A DNA stretch of 11,164 bases from Spirochaetaceae bacterium (GCA_031280115.1 JAITHF010000070.1:1-11164); one strand, 5' to 3'; numbered from the stretch's first letter, positions 1 to 6,399 are shown. Translations and numbers: made by a program. Notes: generated by a model not told the origin, from the sequence alone.

Positions 1-1
1 T

Positions 2-127
2 GCGACTATGCAGGACGTGAAGGACCGGTATTTCAAGACCCCGCCGCTGCTCATCAAAGAGAATTTGGGGGCTTTTTTTACCGGCGCTTCATGGTTTGCG
101 GCTCATAGTGCAAACGACGACTGTTGA
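2..127 (+). CDS. C-terminal end of an unrecognised ORF, cut by the window edge
   Basis: Reading from base 2, an open frame of 41 codons runs to a TGA at 125-127. The central part (around YFKTPPLLIKENLG) has the composition of real protein, but the last residues look less natural, and the first frame is also open to base 108. I do not recognise the family. A phrase like PPLLIKEN occurs, from memory, in some DNA methylase and restriction proteins, but this is too short to claim. The GC-rich intergenic material starts straight after it. It could also be a decayed fragment. Confidence 0.3.
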   Translation, partial: ATMQDVKDRYFKTPPLLIKENLGAFFTGASWFAAHSANDDC

Positions 128-276
128 AACAGCCGGAGGCTGCCCCCAAACCCCCGCTAAAGGCTTCCTGCTTCGCGCCCGTGCGTTTGCGAATTCCCCT
201 GAGGCGCCGCTTATGGGTTGTGACTAAAATTGCAAACCCTCTCACCGCGAGAAGCACCTGAATCCCCCGCAGGGGG

Positions 277-306
277 TTGCGCTTTGACCGCGAGGGGGTG
301 TATTAT
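277..306 (+). promoter_or_regulatory. Weak candidate promoter for the vWA lipoprotein gene
   Basis: TTGCGC at 277-282 and TATTAT at 301-306 are 18 bp apart. An alternative pairing is TTGACC at 284-289 with TATAGA at 304-309, spacing 14 bp. Neither is convincing alone, but this is the only sigma-70-like arrangement seen between the upstream GC-rich block and the start codon. The first -35 box overlaps the tail of the G/C hairpin at 264-276. Confidence 0.3.
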
Positions 307-339
307 AGAAAAAATAGAAAAAATAGAAAAAAGAAAAAA
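306..339 (+). repeat. Tandem 9-bp repeat in the leader of the vWA gene
   Basis: Three exact copies of TAGAAAAAA (306-314, 315-323, 324-332) are followed by a partial unit GAAAAAA (333-339). The array sits between the candidate -10 box and the ribosome binding site, so a gain or loss of units would alter the leader but not the coding frame. Confidence 0.8.
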
Positions 340-355
340 TACCCAAGGAGGTACG

Positions 356-1939
356 ATGAAACCAGCGGTACAAGGCGCCCTGTCAGGGCTTTTGCTGCTT
401 TCCTGCGCCGGAGGAGGCTCCCGCAGCCCCTCAAGGGAAATGATGAGGGCCTATGCCGAACCCCAAGGATTTGAACGTTTTGAAACAACAGAAGGCCCGT
501 TTATAACCAACGAATTCGATTATATTGCTGATAACCCCTTCCTGCGTACCAAAGACAACCCGCTTTCCACCTTCTCCATTGACGTTGACACCGCAGGCTA
601 CGGTATTGCCCGCTCTTATATCAATAACCGCATGATGCCCCCCCGGTCCAGCGTCAGAATAGAGGAGCTGATTAACTATTTCGATTATGATTACCTGCCG
701 CCGGACCCGGATGATGAGCGCCCCTTTGCCCTTCACGTCGAAATAGGCCTGTGCCCCTGGAATACCCCCCGCCTCCTTGCGCGGATAGGTATAAAGGCCA
801 AGGAGTTCCCCCCGGGGGAGCGCCCCAAGGTTAATCTGGTGTTCCTGCTGGATGTTTCAGGGTCCATGAACGAGCCGAATAAACTGCCCCTCTTAAAAAA
901 GGCAATGAAAGGGCTGGTAGAGCGCCTCGGGCCGGGGGACCGGGCGGCAATCGCAGTGTACGCAGGCGCCGCCGGAACCGTGCTGCCCCCGACCTCCTGC
1001 GATGATAAGCGCCGCATCTATGACGCGCTTACGAAACTAGAGGCCGGCGGCGGCACCGCAGGCGGCGCCGGCATCCGCCTTGCCTACGATTTGGCCCAGG
1101 CGTATTTCGACCCTGCCGCGGTGAACCGGGTCATCCTCTGCACTGACGGGGATTTTAACCTGGGCGTCTCGAACCGCGCCGAACTCCTTGACCTTATCGC
1201 CGGAAAAGCCCGCACCGGCGTATACCTCACGGTCCTGGGCTTCGGCATGGGGAACTACCGGGACGGCACGTTAAAACAGCTTGCCGCCAAGGGAAACGGA
1301 AACTACGGGTACATTGACACCATTGAAGAGGCGGAAAAAATGTTAGGTGAAGAACTTGAGGCCGCGCTCATTACGGTAGCCCGGGACGTGAAGGTACAAG
1401 TCGAGTTTAACCCCCGGGCAGTGGGCGCCTACCGGCTCATAGGGTATGAAAACCGCGTCCTGCGGCAGGAAGACTTTCGGGACGACCGGGTTGACGCCGG
1501 AGACATAGGCGCGGGCCATCGGGTAACCGCGTTCTACGAGCTTATCCTTCCCGATGACCCGTCCCTGGCGGATATTCCGGCGCCGGACGCGCTCAAGTAC
1601 GCGCCGCCGGCTCCTGAGGGCGGGGCCGCGCCGTTTTCTGACGAGCTTTTTACGGTTAATGCGCGCTATAAACCGCCTGAAGGGAATGATCAGGAGACCC
1701 GGCTTTTGAGTTTTCCGGTAAAGGCCCCTGGCCGCATCTCCGGCGCTTCCCCTGATTTCGCCTTTGCCGCGGCTGCGGCGGCGTTCGGCCTGCTTTTGCG
1801 GGACAGCCCCTACAAGGGCGGCGCGGACTACGGCCTTGTACTGAGCCTCGCCCGCGCCGGAGCAGGCGCCGACCCCCACGGGTACCGCCGGGGGTTTATC
1901 AAACTTGCGGAAGCGGCGGAAGCCCTGTCCCGCAAGTGA
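356..1939 (+). CDS. YfbK-type von Willebrand factor A domain lipoprotein
   Basis: The protein has 527 residues from the ATG at 356, chosen because AAGGAGG (345-351) lies just upstream and because this start yields a lipoprotein signal: Lys2, a hydrophobic run and LLLLSC with lipidation at Cys17. Ser before the Cys fits relaxed spirochaete lipoboxes. A YfbK-like N-terminal domain (roughly residues 60-150; DNPLSTFSIDVDTAGYG) is followed by a vWA domain (about 160-340) with a complete metal-site set: D166-x-S168-x-S170, T234 and TDGD at 263-266. The rest resembles the DUF3520-type C-terminal region of this family. Such proteins probably bind partners through a metal ion at the cell envelope; the true function is unknown. 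It appears to be transcribed alone, since promoter-like sequence lies on both sides. As a lipoprotein it would be a substrate of the lipoprotein pathway that includes the interrupted lnt downstream. Confidence 0.9.
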   Translation: MKPAVQGALSGLLLLSCAGGGSRSPSREMMRAYAEPQGFERFETTEGPFITNEFDYIADNPFLRTKDNPLSTFSIDVDTAGYGIARSYINNRMMPPRSSVRIEELINYFDYDYLPPDPDDERPFALHVEIGLCPWNTPRLLARIGIKAKEFPPGERPKVNLVFLLDVSGSMNEPNKLPLLKKAMKGLVERLGPGDRAAIAVYAGAAGTVLPPTSCDDKRRIYDALTKLEAGGGTAGGAGIRLAYDLAQAYFDPAAVNRVILCTDGDFNLGVSNRAELLDLIAGKARTGVYLTVLGFGMGNYRDGTLKQLAAKGNGNYGYIDTIEEAEKMLGEELEAALITVARDVKVQVEFNPRAVGAYRLIGYENRVLRQEDFRDDRVDAGDIGAGHRVTAFYELILPDDPSLADIPAPDALKYAPPAPEGGAAPFSDELFTVNARYKPPEGNDQETRLLSFPVKAPGRISGASPDFAFAAAAAAFGLLLRDSPYKGGADYGLVLSLARAGAGADPHGYRRGFIKLAEAAEALSRK

Positions 1940-1955
1940 AGCGCCGCAGCGCCTC

Positions 1956-1982
1956 TTGACACGCAGGCAGGCGCTATAGTAT
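1956..1982 (+). promoter_or_regulatory. Candidate promoter of the zinc-ribbon/rpsT/HU/lnt operon
   Basis: A perfect TTGACA (1956-1961) is followed by TATAGTAT (1975-1982). Using TAGTAT (1977-1982) as the -10 box gives a 15-bp spacer, which is short but workable. A small GCGC/GCGC hairpin (1941-1952) between the vWA stop and this site has no T-run, so it is at best a weak terminator. The predicted transcript would have a leader of about 130 nt. Confidence 0.5.
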
Positions 1983-1999
1983 GTTTGGTATATCTTTAA

Positions 2000-2033
2000 C
2001 GGACATAACGAAAAAACGGACATAACGAAAAGA
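2000..2033 (+). repeat. 17-bp tandem duplication in the operon leader
   Basis: The unit CGGACATAACGAAAA plus two further purines occurs twice in tandem (2000-2016 and 2017-2033). Only the last bases differ. It lies downstream of the candidate promoter and runs directly into the purine tract. Confidence 0.75.
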
Positions 2034-2093
2034 AGAAGAAAAAAAAAAGAGAAGAATAAAGAAGAAAAAAAAAGAGAAAAGAAAGAAAAAAAG
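2027..2093 (+). promoter_or_regulatory. Purine-only leader tract
   Basis: Sixty-seven bases of A and G are interrupted by one T at 2057, ending about 26 bp before the start codon at 2120. The mRNA leader would be almost unstructured. A translation-enhancing role, for example by binding ribosomal protein S1, is an inference from known A-rich leaders. It is not explained by any protein reading. Confidence 0.6.
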
Positions 2094-2119
2094 CGCCATT
2101 AATGGCAAGGAGAAACAGT

Positions 2120-2287
2120 ATGGCACCCAGTAAAAACGCCCGTACCTCCAGCGCGACCCAGAAGTTCTTCTGCGGCTGCGGCGGGGAAATTAAGATGAAG
2201 ACCCTTTTCGAGCAGGGAAAAATGAAAAATGTCGCCGAATGTGAAAAGTGCAAACGGCTTGAGCGCCGCCCGTCGGACTTTAAATAA
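2120..2287 (+). CDS. Small zinc-ribbon protein, function unknown
   Basis: The product has 55 residues. The ATG at 2120 is preferred over the in-frame ATG at 2102 because AAGGAG (2107-2112) lies 7 bp before it; the longer form would place that site inside the gene. Four cysteines, Cys18 and Cys20 in FCGCGG and Cys41 and Cys44 in CEKC, form a CxC...CxxC pair typical of a structural zinc site. The rest is strongly basic (many Lys/Arg), as in ribosome-associated or nucleic-acid-binding proteins. It is the first gene of the rpsT operon, 24 bp ahead of S20, which suggests a role with the ribosome. I do not recognise it as a named ribosomal protein. Confidence 0.75.
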   Translation: MAPSKNARTSSATQKFFCGCGGEIKMKTLFEQGKMKNVAECEKCKRLERRPSDFK

Positions 2288-2311
2288 CCAGCGTAAGCAA
2301 GGAGTATTCCA

Positions 2312-2587
2312 TTGGCAGGTAAAAGCAGTTCCGCTGAAAAGCGCCACCGCCAGAGCGAGGAGCGGCGCATACGAAACAAGGCGGCCCGCAGTTCCGTGCG
2401 GACCAGCGTGAAGAAGTTTGCGGCGTTAGCCCAGAAAAAAGCGGCGGATGACGCTGAAGCGGCGTTAAAAGACATGATCAAGAAAATTGATACTGCCGCG
2501 CAAAAGGGGATTATCAAAAAGAACGCGGCTGCCCGCAAGAAATCGAGGATGCAGCGGCTTTTTAATACCCTTAAAATAGCTCAATAG
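2312..2587 (+). CDS. rpsT: 30S ribosomal protein S20
   Basis: The 91-residue product is the usual size for S20, which binds 16S rRNA early in small-subunit assembly. The start MAGKSSSAEKRHRQSEERR, the three-helix Lys/Arg/Ala-rich composition and the ending KNAAARKKSRMQRLFN are diagnostic. The start codon is TTG at 2312, placed 7 bp after AAGGAG (2299-2304). In E. coli rpsT also begins with a non-ATG codon that limits expression, so the TTG may serve regulation here too. The gene ends with TAG, which shows that TAG works as a stop in this genome. Confidence 0.96.
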   Translation: MAGKSSSAEKRHRQSEERRIRNKAARSSVRTSVKKFAALAQKKAADDAEAALKDMIKKIDTAAQKGIIKKNAAARKKSRMQRLFNTLKIAQ

Positions 2588-2624
2588 ACAAAAGTCTTGA
2601 AATAATGGGCCGGAATGGTGATGC

Positions 2625-2954
2625 ATGGCAGGGAAAAAGTATACCCGAGGGGAATTGATGAGTTCGGTTGCGGAAAAGACCGGCATGAGTCAAAAAGATG
2701 TCAGGCAAGTGATGGATTGCATCCTTGGAGACCTGAAAGCCGCCCTCATTAAAAGAAAAATAGTCGAGCTGCGGGGATTTGGCACGTTCAAAGTTAAAGC
2801 AAGAAAAGGCAGGAAAAAGGCGAGAAATCCGAGAACCGGCGAAATTGTATCGGTCGGCGCCCATAGCACGGTTATCTTCAGGCCGGGCAGGGCTTTGAAA
2901 CAAGAGGTATGGAACCTCGGAGAGGAAGCCCCGTGTGACGGCAGCGATGTATGA
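2625..2954 (+). CDS. HU/IHF-family nucleoid DNA-binding protein
   Basis: The 109-residue product is slightly longer than typical HU (about 90). The N-terminal helices (TRGELMSSVAEKTGMSQKDV) form the dimer core, ELRGFGTFKVKARKGRKKARNPRTGE is the beta-arm region, and Pro69 in RNPRTGE is the residue that wedges between base pairs in the minor groove. The C-terminal tail (about residues 96-109) is an extension rich in acidic and small residues. The ribosome binding site is weak (GGTGA near 2618). The stop codon overlaps the lnt start as ATGA (2951-2954), so the two are likely translationally coupled. The sequence alone does not separate HU from IHF subunits. Confidence 0.94.
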   Translation: MAGKKYTRGELMSSVAEKTGMSQKDVRQVMDCILGDLKAALIKRKIVELRGFGTFKVKARKGRKKARNPRTGEIVSVGAHSTVIFRPGRALKQEVWNLGEEAPCDGSDV

Positions 2955-4615
2955 GCCTTGTCGCAACAGGCCTGCGGGGATTGGGGGCGTGCCTTGTCAA
3001 TCTTGGCGCCCTCTTTCTGGGAGCCTTGCTTTTTGCCGGAGCCTGTCCGAACTTCCTGTTTGAAAACGGCCTGCCCCTCTTGGGGTGGATCGCCTATGCG
3101 CCGGTGTTTTGGGTTATACGCCGAGTCCCCCTGGGGGCGTCTTTTTTGTGGGGCGCCTTCTATGGATACGCCGCGTACACGCTGTTCAACTTCTGGCTTA
3201 CCGCGTTTCATCCCATAGCCGGCCTTGTGGTGGGGATTGTCTATCTCATCTATTTCGCCCTGCTCTTCCCCCTGCTCAAACTCGCGCACATCCTCTACCC
3301 CCGGCGGGGGTATATCCTCCAGTGGCTCTGCTGGATAGGTTTTGAGTACCTGCGTACCCCAGGCTGTCTTGGATACGCCTATGGGATAACCGGTTAGTCC
3401 CAGTGGCGGCTTAGTCCGCTTATTCAGATCGCAGATACCTTTGGGGTGTGGGGAGTCTCGGCGCTTGCGGTGTTTCCCTCAGCATGGCTTGCCGCAGGTT
3501 TGGGAGAAAGCCTTTTTCCGGCGGGAGCCCTCGGCCCCGGGTCCTTTGGCTCCCGCGCCGCCGCGTTCCTCATGCAAGAACGGCTTGCCGCAGGAGTATG
3601 GCTCGCGGCGCTTGCCGGAACCTTCGCCTACGGCTTTACCGCCCAGATTGACTACCGGGAAGCCCCTTCCCGCAGCATAGCCCTTATCCAGCACAATACC
3701 GATCCCTGGCTGGGAGGAATCATGGAGTACCGCGCCAATTTTGAGGTGTTAAAGCGCCTTTCCAACGAGGCGCTTCAAAAGGAGCCCAAGCCGGACCTGG
3801 TGGTATGGTCAGAGACCGCGTTTGTCCCGCGAATTTACTGGCATATCAACTACCGGGGGGATCCGGATTCGTATATGCTGGTTACTGACCTTATAAATTA
3901 CCTCTCGGCCCAAGATGTCCCCTTTGTGATAGGCAACGACGACGCCCGCAAGGAACCTGAGAAAAATCCCAGCGCCGCCGAGGAGTATCGGGTTGATTAC
4001 AACGCGGTGATGCTCATTGAAAAAGGGGAAATTATCCAGCAGTACCGCAAACTGCATCTGGTGCCTTTTACCGAACACTTTCCCTATAAAAAACAGTTTC
4101 CGCAGGTTTATAAGGAGCTTAAAAGCCGGCAGGACATCCACCTGTGGGAGCCGGGGCGGGACGCCACGGTCTTTGAGTCTCAGGGGATAAAGTTCTCAAG
4201 CCCTATCTGCTTTGAGGATACCTTTGGGTATCTGTCCCGCGCCTTCGTGCGGAACGGGGCGGAGCTTATTATTAACCTCTCTAACGACGCATGGTCAAAA
4301 AGCCTTCCCGCCCAGAACCAGCATCTTGCGATGGCGGTGTTCCGCGCCGTGGAAAACCGCAGGTCCATGGCGCGTTCCACCGCCTCGGGCCAGACCTGCG
4401 GCATTGACCCTAACGGCAGAATAACCGCTATGGCGCCGGCGTTTGCTGAAACACAGCTTACAGTACGGCTTCCCCTTGTTGCTGTGAACGCCCGCTATAC
4501 CATGTACGGGGATTTTCTCCCGCTGGTATGTATCGCCGCGATCTTTATCCTGTTGATCTTGGGGATCATCCGGGCTATACTGAGAAAACCAACAGAGAAC
4601 AGGTATCGGCCATGA
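2951..4615 (+). pseudogene. lnt: Apolipoprotein N-acyltransferase, interrupted by one in-frame TAG
   Basis: Lnt attaches the third acyl chain to the N-terminal Cys of lipoproteins in the inner membrane. The frame from ATG 2951 has 554 sense-or-stop codons and continues unbroken in the same register on both sides of a TAG at 3395-3397. The N-terminal part has several hydrophobic membrane segments. The nitrilase-like domain (about residues 240-500) keeps the Glu of VWSETAF, the Lys of QYRKLHL and the Cys of SPICFED, matching the E. coli catalytic Glu267, Lys335 and Cys387. A final membrane helix follows (FLPLVCIAAIFILLILGII). The TAG falls where the family has Tyr in GYSQ; here the context reads YGITG-stop-SQW, so TAT or TAC to TAG is a one-base change. 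Read as two pieces, the products would be 2951-3397 (148 residues) and an N-terminally truncated remainder whose first in-frame ATG is 3572. The gene overlaps HU upstream and the microORF downstream. Pseudogene, sequencing error and readthrough are all open. Confidence 0.9.
3395..3397 (+). other. In-frame amber codon within lnt
   Basis: TAG lies in register with the lnt start at 2951 (codon 149) and the downstream remainder. It replaces the expected Tyr of the conserved GYSQ motif. No indel is needed to join the two halves. Several intact genes here end with TAG (rpsT, the response regulator, rho, rpmE and the DUF1015 gene), so the codon is a normal stop in this genome. Confidence 0.9.
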
Positions 4616-4713
4616 AACAAATCAAAATAAAAACAGCCGTATTTAAAAACCATCCGGTGGATTGGCACTATCCCGCGCCTAGTATGTTTAAATCCCGCGC
4701 GGCAGGCGGCTAG
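4612..4713 (+). CDS. 33-residue microORF coupled to lnt
   Basis: An ATG at 4612 overlaps the lnt TGA (ATGA at 4612-4615), and an open frame of 33 codons runs to TAG at 4711-4713, 14 bp before the response regulator. An AGG lies 8 bp upstream of the ATG. The product starts basic (MKQIKIKTAVFKN) and continues with HPVDWHYPAPSMFKSR, with two His, one Trp and two Pro. It has no signal peptide or membrane segment and I do not recognise it. The overlap geometry and the otherwise gene-tight operon support translation; conservation was not tested. Confidence 0.5.
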   Translation: MKQIKIKTAVFKNHPVDWHYPAPSMFKSRAAGG

Positions 4714-4727
4714 AGGAACAGGAATAT

Positions 4728-5405
4728 ATGAACCTGCATAAGAAGATACTCATCGTGGATGATGAGATTATCAATGCCGACTTCTTTGACGTGATGTTGA
4801 GCAAACTGGGGTTTGTGGTAGAAAAAGCGAACGACGGCGTTGAAGCGTTGGAAAAGATAAAAAAATTTTATCCGGACCTTATTATGCTTGATAATATTAT
4901 GCCCCGTATGTCGGGCTGGGAACTTACGAAAACCTTAAAAGGGAACCCTAAATACAAAGAAATACCGATTATTATGTTTTCCGCTTTGGACGATGTTAAA
5001 GACAAGGTTGAGAGCTTTGAACTTGGGGTAGATGATTATATCACCAAACCCTTTAATTTCTCGGAGGTGCTTGCCCGAATTCGGGTGGTCCTTCGGAACC
5101 GGGAGCCTCCGGCGCGGGAATCCCCCTCGAAACTGACAGAAATCCTCAATACGGATAATTTTGCGGCGTTCATAAAAAGCCTCGATGAACTTGACGCGGC
5201 TCTTGAGGCGTTTTCTTTTGACGAGCCTCCTCTTGAAAAAGAGCGCCTTTTCCATGTGAGTGAGATCTTGAAAAAAAAGATAGCCCCTGTAAGGCAGCGT
5301 ATCAGGGAGCTGCATGAACGGATACAGAAAGCCGCGTCAGCAGAAGAATCCTTTCAAGCGGCTGAGGCCGCCGGTTCCGGCGCCCAAGAGGAATGGGATC
5401 AATAG
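4728..5405 (+). CDS. Response regulator with REC domain and unclassified helical C-terminus
   Basis: The product has 225 residues; the start is supported by AGGA-type sites 7-16 bp upstream. Residues 5-125 are a CheY-like receiver with acidic pocket D11-D12, phosphoacceptor D55 (LDNIMP), switch Ser85 (MFSALDD) and K107 (TKPF), so it should accept phosphate from a histidine kinase. No kinase gene is in this window. Residues 126-225 contain no recognisable DNA-binding or enzymatic output domain; they are predicted mostly helical and charged, with a possible coiled coil around 170-205 (LKKKIAPVRQRIRELHERIQ). It lies between the lnt microORF and a bactofilin, and may act by protein contact on envelope or cytoskeletal targets (inference). 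The stop codon lies inside the first copy of a duplicated segment. Confidence 0.88.
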   Translation: MNLHKKILIVDDEIINADFFDVMLSKLGFVVEKANDGVEALEKIKKFYPDLIMLDNIMPRMSGWELTKTLKGNPKYKEIPIIMFSALDDVKDKVESFELGVDDYITKPFNFSEVLARIRVVLRNREPPARESPSKLTEILNTDNFAAFIKSLDELDAALEAFSFDEPPLEKERLFHVSEILKKKIAPVRQRIRELHERIQKAASAEESFQAAEAAGSGAQEEWDQ

Positions 5406-5465
5406 AGGGCTGCACTAAGAGGCGGGCATTTTGAGGACTAGGATCAATAGATGGCTAAACTAAGA
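5388..5465 (+). repeat. Direct repeat with 45-bp period at the response regulator/bactofilin junction
   Basis: Two 33-nt copies (5388-5420 and 5433-5465) agree at about 28 positions. Both contain GAGGA followed by GGATCAATAGA. Copy 1 holds the response regulator stop and reads TAGAGGGCT; copy 2 reads TAGATGGCT, in which ATG is the bactofilin start. Confidence 0.85.
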
Positions 5466-5903
5466 ATAGAAAGAATAGAAGGGCACAGGAAAAGCGGTTC
5501 CCCCCATACCTTCGGGGCGGGAACAAATTTTAACGGATTTCTCCGTTTTAAGGAAACCCTCTGTATCAAAGGGACGTTCAAGGGAACCATAGAAGCTACC
5601 GGCGCGCTTATCGTTGATAAAGGCGCGGTGGTTGAGGCGGACCGGATATGGGTAAGCTCTCTTTCGGTGTACGGTACGGTGATAGCTCCGGTGGTTGCCC
5701 AAGATAAAATAGACTTGTTTCCCGGGGCTCAAGTGCGGGGGGATATAACTGCCGCGCGGCTGCGGATCGCTGACGAGGCTATTTTTGAGGGCCAGTGCAG
5801 CATGACCGGCGTAGATAAAGAAGTAGAGATATTTTCAAGACCCACACAAGAAATCAAAGCAGAATTGCAGAGAACCAATGACCGAACCGGAACTGTTGAT
5901 TAA
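5451..5903 (+). CDS. Bactofilin (DUF583 family cytoskeletal protein)
   Basis: The product has 150 residues. Bactofilins polymerise without nucleotide into filaments that help position cell-wall or envelope machinery. The core, about residues 22-115, is a run of short beta-strand turns typical of the right-handed beta-helix, with regularly spaced small and hydrophobic residues (GFLRFKETLCIKGTFKGTI, then GALIVDKGAVVEADRI, VYGTVIAPVVAQ, VRGDITAARLRI). The tails on both sides are charged and probably flexible. The start ATG 5451 follows a GAGGA at 5433-5437 and directly abuts an older TAG. The 3' end overlaps pncC by 26 bp in another frame. In spirochaetes bactofilins are linked to cell shape and motility; the specific role here is inferred only from family. 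Confidence 0.93.
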   Translation: MAKLRIERIEGHRKSGSPHTFGAGTNFNGFLRFKETLCIKGTFKGTIEATGALIVDKGAVVEADRIWVSSLSVYGTVIAPVVAQDKIDLFPGAQVRGDITAARLRIADEAIFEGQCSMTGVDKEVEIFSRPTQEIKAELQRTNDRTGTVD

Positions 5904-6366
5904 GGTTTTGTCCGATTCCTCGAAAATCGTGGCGGCGGCTGAGTCCTGTACCGCAGGCTTGGTGGCAGACCTCCTAGCCCAAGTGCCGGGAGCCTCCCAG
6001 GTATTCTGGGGGTCATTTGTCTCCTATACCGTGCCGGCAAAGATACAGATGTTGGGATTGGATAAAACCGTAATCCAGCGCTACGGCGCGGTAAGCGCTG
6101 AAACTGCCTGCGCCATGGCGCAGGCGGCTTTGGAACAAAGCTCCGCGGATATGGCTGTTTCAGTAACCGGCCTTGCGGGGCCTTCAGGGGACGGGAGCCT
6201 TGCGCCGGTAGGAACCGTCTGGATAGGGACTATTACGCGGGGGAAAGAAGCGCAAGCCCGGAATTTTCACTATACCGGTTCCCGCGGCGAAGTGCGGGGC
6301 GCTGCGGCTTTACAGGCCGTGAAAGAACTGCTGCAACTCTTTGATTTAACTGAACCAGGGTGTTGA
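5878..6366 (+). CDS. pncC: Nicotinamide-nucleotide amidohydrolase (CinA C-terminal domain)
   Basis: The product has 162 residues, the usual size for stand-alone CinA C-terminal proteins. They hydrolyse nicotinamide mononucleotide to nicotinate mononucleotide and ammonia, recycling pyridine nucleotides in the cytoplasm. Motifs seen are AAESCTAGLVADLL (residues 20-33, with the conserved ESCT), VPGASQVFWGSFVSYTVPAKIQMLG with the conserved SY and K, and VSVTGLAGPSGDGS followed by PVGTVWIG. The N-terminal MoCF-like half of full CinA is absent, as in many bacteria. The start lies inside bactofilin, 26 bp before its stop, so translation is probably coupled. The stop TGA overlaps the -35 box of the rho promoter. 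Enzymatic activity is inferred from family. Confidence 0.9.
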   Translation: MTEPELLIKVLSDSSKIVAAAESCTAGLVADLLAQVPGASQVFWGSFVSYTVPAKIQMLGLDKTVIQRYGAVSAETACAMAQAALEQSSADMAVSVTGLAGPSGDGSLAPVGTVWIGTITRGKEAQARNFHYTGSRGEVRGAAALQAVKELLQLFDLTEPGC

Positions 6367-6392
6367 CATTATTTTAAGGAATATACTATTAT
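6363..6392 (+). promoter_or_regulatory. Strong sigma-70-like promoter for rho
   Basis: A perfect TTGACA (6363-6368) and TATTAT (6387-6392, five of six consensus bases) are 18 bp apart in an AT-rich stretch that contrasts with the GC-rich genes around it. A transcript starting near 6400 would have a leader of about 140 nt. The -35 box overlaps the pncC stop codon. Confidence 0.7.
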
Positions 6393-6399
6393 CAATTCA

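Larger units (their letters stand above)
128..355. other. GC-rich intergenic region ahead of the vWA gene
   Basis: No gene is supported here. The stretch carries C-runs and G-runs (142-155, 264-276, 293-298), a short hairpin with five G:C pairs (264-268 with 272-276), one arm of a 9-bp inverted repeat that begins inside the preceding ORF (64-72 with 142-150), a weak promoter-like region and a 9-bp tandem repeat just before the ribosome binding site of the vWA gene. An open frame does run in from 230 (TTG), but its first 42 codons are low-complexity and lack a ribosome binding site, so I treat them as untranslated. Confidence 0.6.

Noticed and set aside
306..339. CRISPR-like array
   Set aside because: Nine-base units in direct tandem with no spacers; a simple repeat only.
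230..355. Longer start (TTG 230) for the vWA protein
   Set aside because: No ribosome binding site, low-complexity IEKIEK repeats from the tandem array, and it would bury the lipoprotein signal that begins cleanly at 356 after AAGGAGG.
1343..2023. 226-codon minus-strand ORF over the vWA 3' end
   Set aside because: Arg-rich shadow of a GC-rich gene, with no recognisable domain.
2102..2119. ATG 2102 as the zinc-ribbon start
   Set aside because: The AAGGAG site lies inside this extension and is well placed for ATG 2120.
3395..3397. Genome-wide recoding of TAG as a sense codon
   Set aside because: rpsT, the response regulator, rho, rpmE and the DUF1015 gene all end at TAG at the lengths expected for their families, so TAG is a normal stop.
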